From Pseudomonas fluorescens (GTDB lineage Bacteria; Pseudomonadota; Gammaproteobacteria; Pseudomonadales; Pseudomonadaceae): a DNA stretch of 64,000 bases. Location of the stretch: NCBI RefSeq assembly GCF_000802965.1, contig NZ_JSAK01000036.1, positions 37,154 to 101,153 on the forward strand, read 5' to 3'. The position numbers and the translations under genes are program-made. Under the pieces are notes generated by a model, which was given only the letters and a program-made list of their open reading frames with translations, was not told where the DNA came from and searched no databases. This document shows, piece by piece, positions 62,741 through 64,000 of the stretch (the first letter of the stretch is position 1; every line of letters begins with the position of its first letter).

Positions 62741-64000
62741 AAAGCACCTCCATGTTTAGCGGTGCCGGCAAGCAGGGAGGGTTGTGTCATCGAGACCAAA
62801 TCAGAGGGCGGGAAAGTGCCTTTGTCGTAATACTGATAACTGGCCCTCACTAACAACTGAGCCTCAGCACTAAGTCGTGTCCAGCCTGGTAGTCGTCCGA
62901 CTTGGTCGAATTGTTTTTCATCCATCTTCCAATCCGCAATCGCCACCAACACTTCACGCATGGCTGGATCATCGAGGCAGTGGGCCTGGCCGATGGCAAT
63001 GTCCATCGCCGTCACCCAACGCTGGTTTTCCGGGCTGCGCAGGATCGCCGAGTGGTAGGAGTTGGCCCCCCACGTCTTCTGGTCATGCTCCATGCGTGCC
63101 CGGGCCTCGCGCGGGGTTTCCTCGCGCTCGTGAGAAGAACTGCCGCTAACGCGGGCCGGGCCTTTTCGTACGGCGCGCGTGTGGTCCTCCGGGTCCTCGG
63201 TTAATCCGTTAAAACGCGCCAGCGCCTCCCGCTGCGTGGTGTACGGGGCGTCATACTCGGCAGGCATCCTGATCCACAAAAAGGTTGCGGCGTCTTTGCC
63301 TAGCGCGATGCTTTTGCCAACCTCATCGGGTTTGTCCAGACCGGCGCGGGTCGGGCTGCCCTGTATGGCTTCGCCACCAAACATCTGCGGCGCATGGGGC
63401 GGGGTCAGGGCCTCGGCATTGATCAGGCGTTCCTGCCCCTTGGCGATCGGCGCTTGCGAAGCCACGCCGGTGAGCAAGGACGCGCCCGGGTAACGGTGCT
63501 CGCCCGGGGCGCGGATGAACTCGGGTTGCGGCGACTTGCCCACCAGCACCGGTTCGCCGTCACGATGGCGCTTGGTCCACAGGCGCTGATAAAAACCGAG
63601 GGATTGCAGGGCCGTCATCGCCGGGCGCCCATCGGGCGTGGCATCGGGCACGCCATAGGTGCCGATGCCTTGCACATCATCCAGCGCCACAGTGGTGTCG
63701 TCGGGGCAAAAATACACGTACACCTTGCCGCGATTGTCGCGCTCGGGAAAAACCGTAAAGTTGCCGATTTTGTCCGGCCGCGTCCCTTGCGTGGGTGACC
63801 ATCGCGGACCGCTGCGACCGCCGTAGGTTTTGCTGTCCCGGAGCGCGGATAGCGGAGGTTGCGGATGCGGGGTTTGTGTCACCGCGCTGACGATCCGGAT
63901 CAGCGTGGCGAGGGTGTCATGGTCTTTGGGGGTGACCTTGGGCAGCACGCTGTAGGGCGAGTCCACGAGAACGAGGGTGTCGGCGCAACGCTGGCCCTTG
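62737..64000 (-). CDS. tle3: Type VI lipase effector, Tle3-like, C-terminal part (runs off right edge)
   Basis: About 420 residues visible; the frame is open to the window edge, where it reads GQRCADTLVLVDSPYSVLP, the C-terminal part of an alpha/beta-hydrolase domain. Later motifs include NSYHSAILRSPENQRWVTAM DIAIGQ and KMDEKQFDQVGRLPGWTRLS, matching the DUF3274 tail of Tle3 (PA0260). Tle3 enzymes degrade membrane phospholipids of rival cells after delivery by a type VI system. The nucleophile elbow and the expected immunity gene and vgrG lie beyond the window. Confidence 0.82.
   Translation of the reverse strand, partial: KGQRCADTLVLVDSPYSVLPKVTPKDHDTLATLIRIVSAVTQTPHPQPPLSALRDSKTYGGRSGPRWSPTQGTRPDKIGNFTVFPERDNRGKVYVYFCPDDTTVALDDVQGIGTYGVPDATPDGRPAMTALQSLGFYQRLWTKRHRDGEPVLVGKSPQPEFIRAPGEHRYPGASLLTGVASQAPIAKGQERLINAEALTPPHAPQMFGGEAIQGSPTRAGLDKPDEVGKSIALGKDAATFLWIRMPAEYDAPYTTQREALARFNGLTEDPEDHTRAVRKGPARVSGSSSHEREETPREARARMEHDQKTWGANSYHSAILRSPENQRWVTAMDIAIGQAHCLDDPAMREVLVAIADWKMDEKQFDQVGRLPGWTRLSAEAQLLVRASYQYYDKGTFPPSDLVSMTQPSLLAGTAKHGGAL

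Overview
This window is chromosomal DNA from a fluorescent Pseudomonas, most likely the P. fluorescens lineage. The grounds are GC-rich coding sequence, gene orders that match P. aeruginosa PAO1 blocks from memory (gyrA-mtnA-mtaD-ubiG-mupP-yciK; rbdA-ABC-dsbA-trhO-bolA-DUF2059-fumC; thiolase-PPK2 and NAGGN genes; etfBA/etfQO), and many intergenic Pseudomonas-type REP pairs. I see no rRNA, tRNA, IS element, prophage or CRISPR array.

Layout. 1-7.7 kb: 5' end of gyrA, methionine salvage (mtnA, mtaD), ubiquinone biosynthesis (ubiG), MurNAc-6P phosphatase (mupP), an SDR, a diguanylate cyclase and a TenA-like diiron protein. 7.7-16.3 kb: leftward block with the RbdA-type GGDEF-EAL protein, an ABC exporter, a DsbA-like protein, tRNA hydroxylase TrhO, BolA and a DUF2059 protein, then rightward class II fumarase. 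16.3-22.9 kb: EamA exporter, DUF6316 protein, thiolase, polyphosphate:AMP phosphotransferase and MnmC. 22.9-26.6 kb: a very long DUF6543-LRR-NEL E3 ubiquitin ligase effector-like gene broken by one frameshift. 26.9-31.8 kb: the three-gene N-acetylglutaminylglutamine amide (NAGGN) osmoprotectant operon. 32-42 kb: small regulators and envelope genes (YheU, CsrA/RsmI-type, YnfA, SDR, DUF3309, LTA-synthase-like sulfatase, START protein, YkgJ, MocR regulator, OmpA/DUF4398/solute-binding operon). 42-46 kb: divergent etfBA and etfQO. 46-53.5 kb: AraC regulator with divergent alcohol dehydrogenase, IclR regulator, and the D-galactonate operon (dgoK-dgoA-dgoD-transporter), whose transporter carries a frameshift near its 3' end. 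53.6-56.4 kb: GNAT, MFS and two small unknown genes. 56.5-60.9 kb: a GntR / ADP-ribosylglycohydrolase / NCS1 permease / PfkB kinase cluster resembling E. coli yegTUVW in composition. 61-64 kb: type VI secretion adaptor Tla3 and the C-terminal part of the Tle3 lipase effector, which runs off the right edge.

Functional themes. Several clusters are self-contained pathways: MTA salvage, NAGGN osmoprotection, electron transfer from acyl-CoA dehydrogenases to ubiquinone (EtfAB to EtfQO), D-galactonate catabolism, and a probable nucleoside or N-glycoside salvage cluster of unknown substrate. The most interesting points are that uncharacterised salvage cluster, the frameshifted NEL effector, a frame-preserved repeat of the fumC N-terminus upstream of its start, and several well-defined candidate operators (etfQO, dgo, mocR, adh). 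All functions are assigned by reading translated motifs and gene order; no database search was run.
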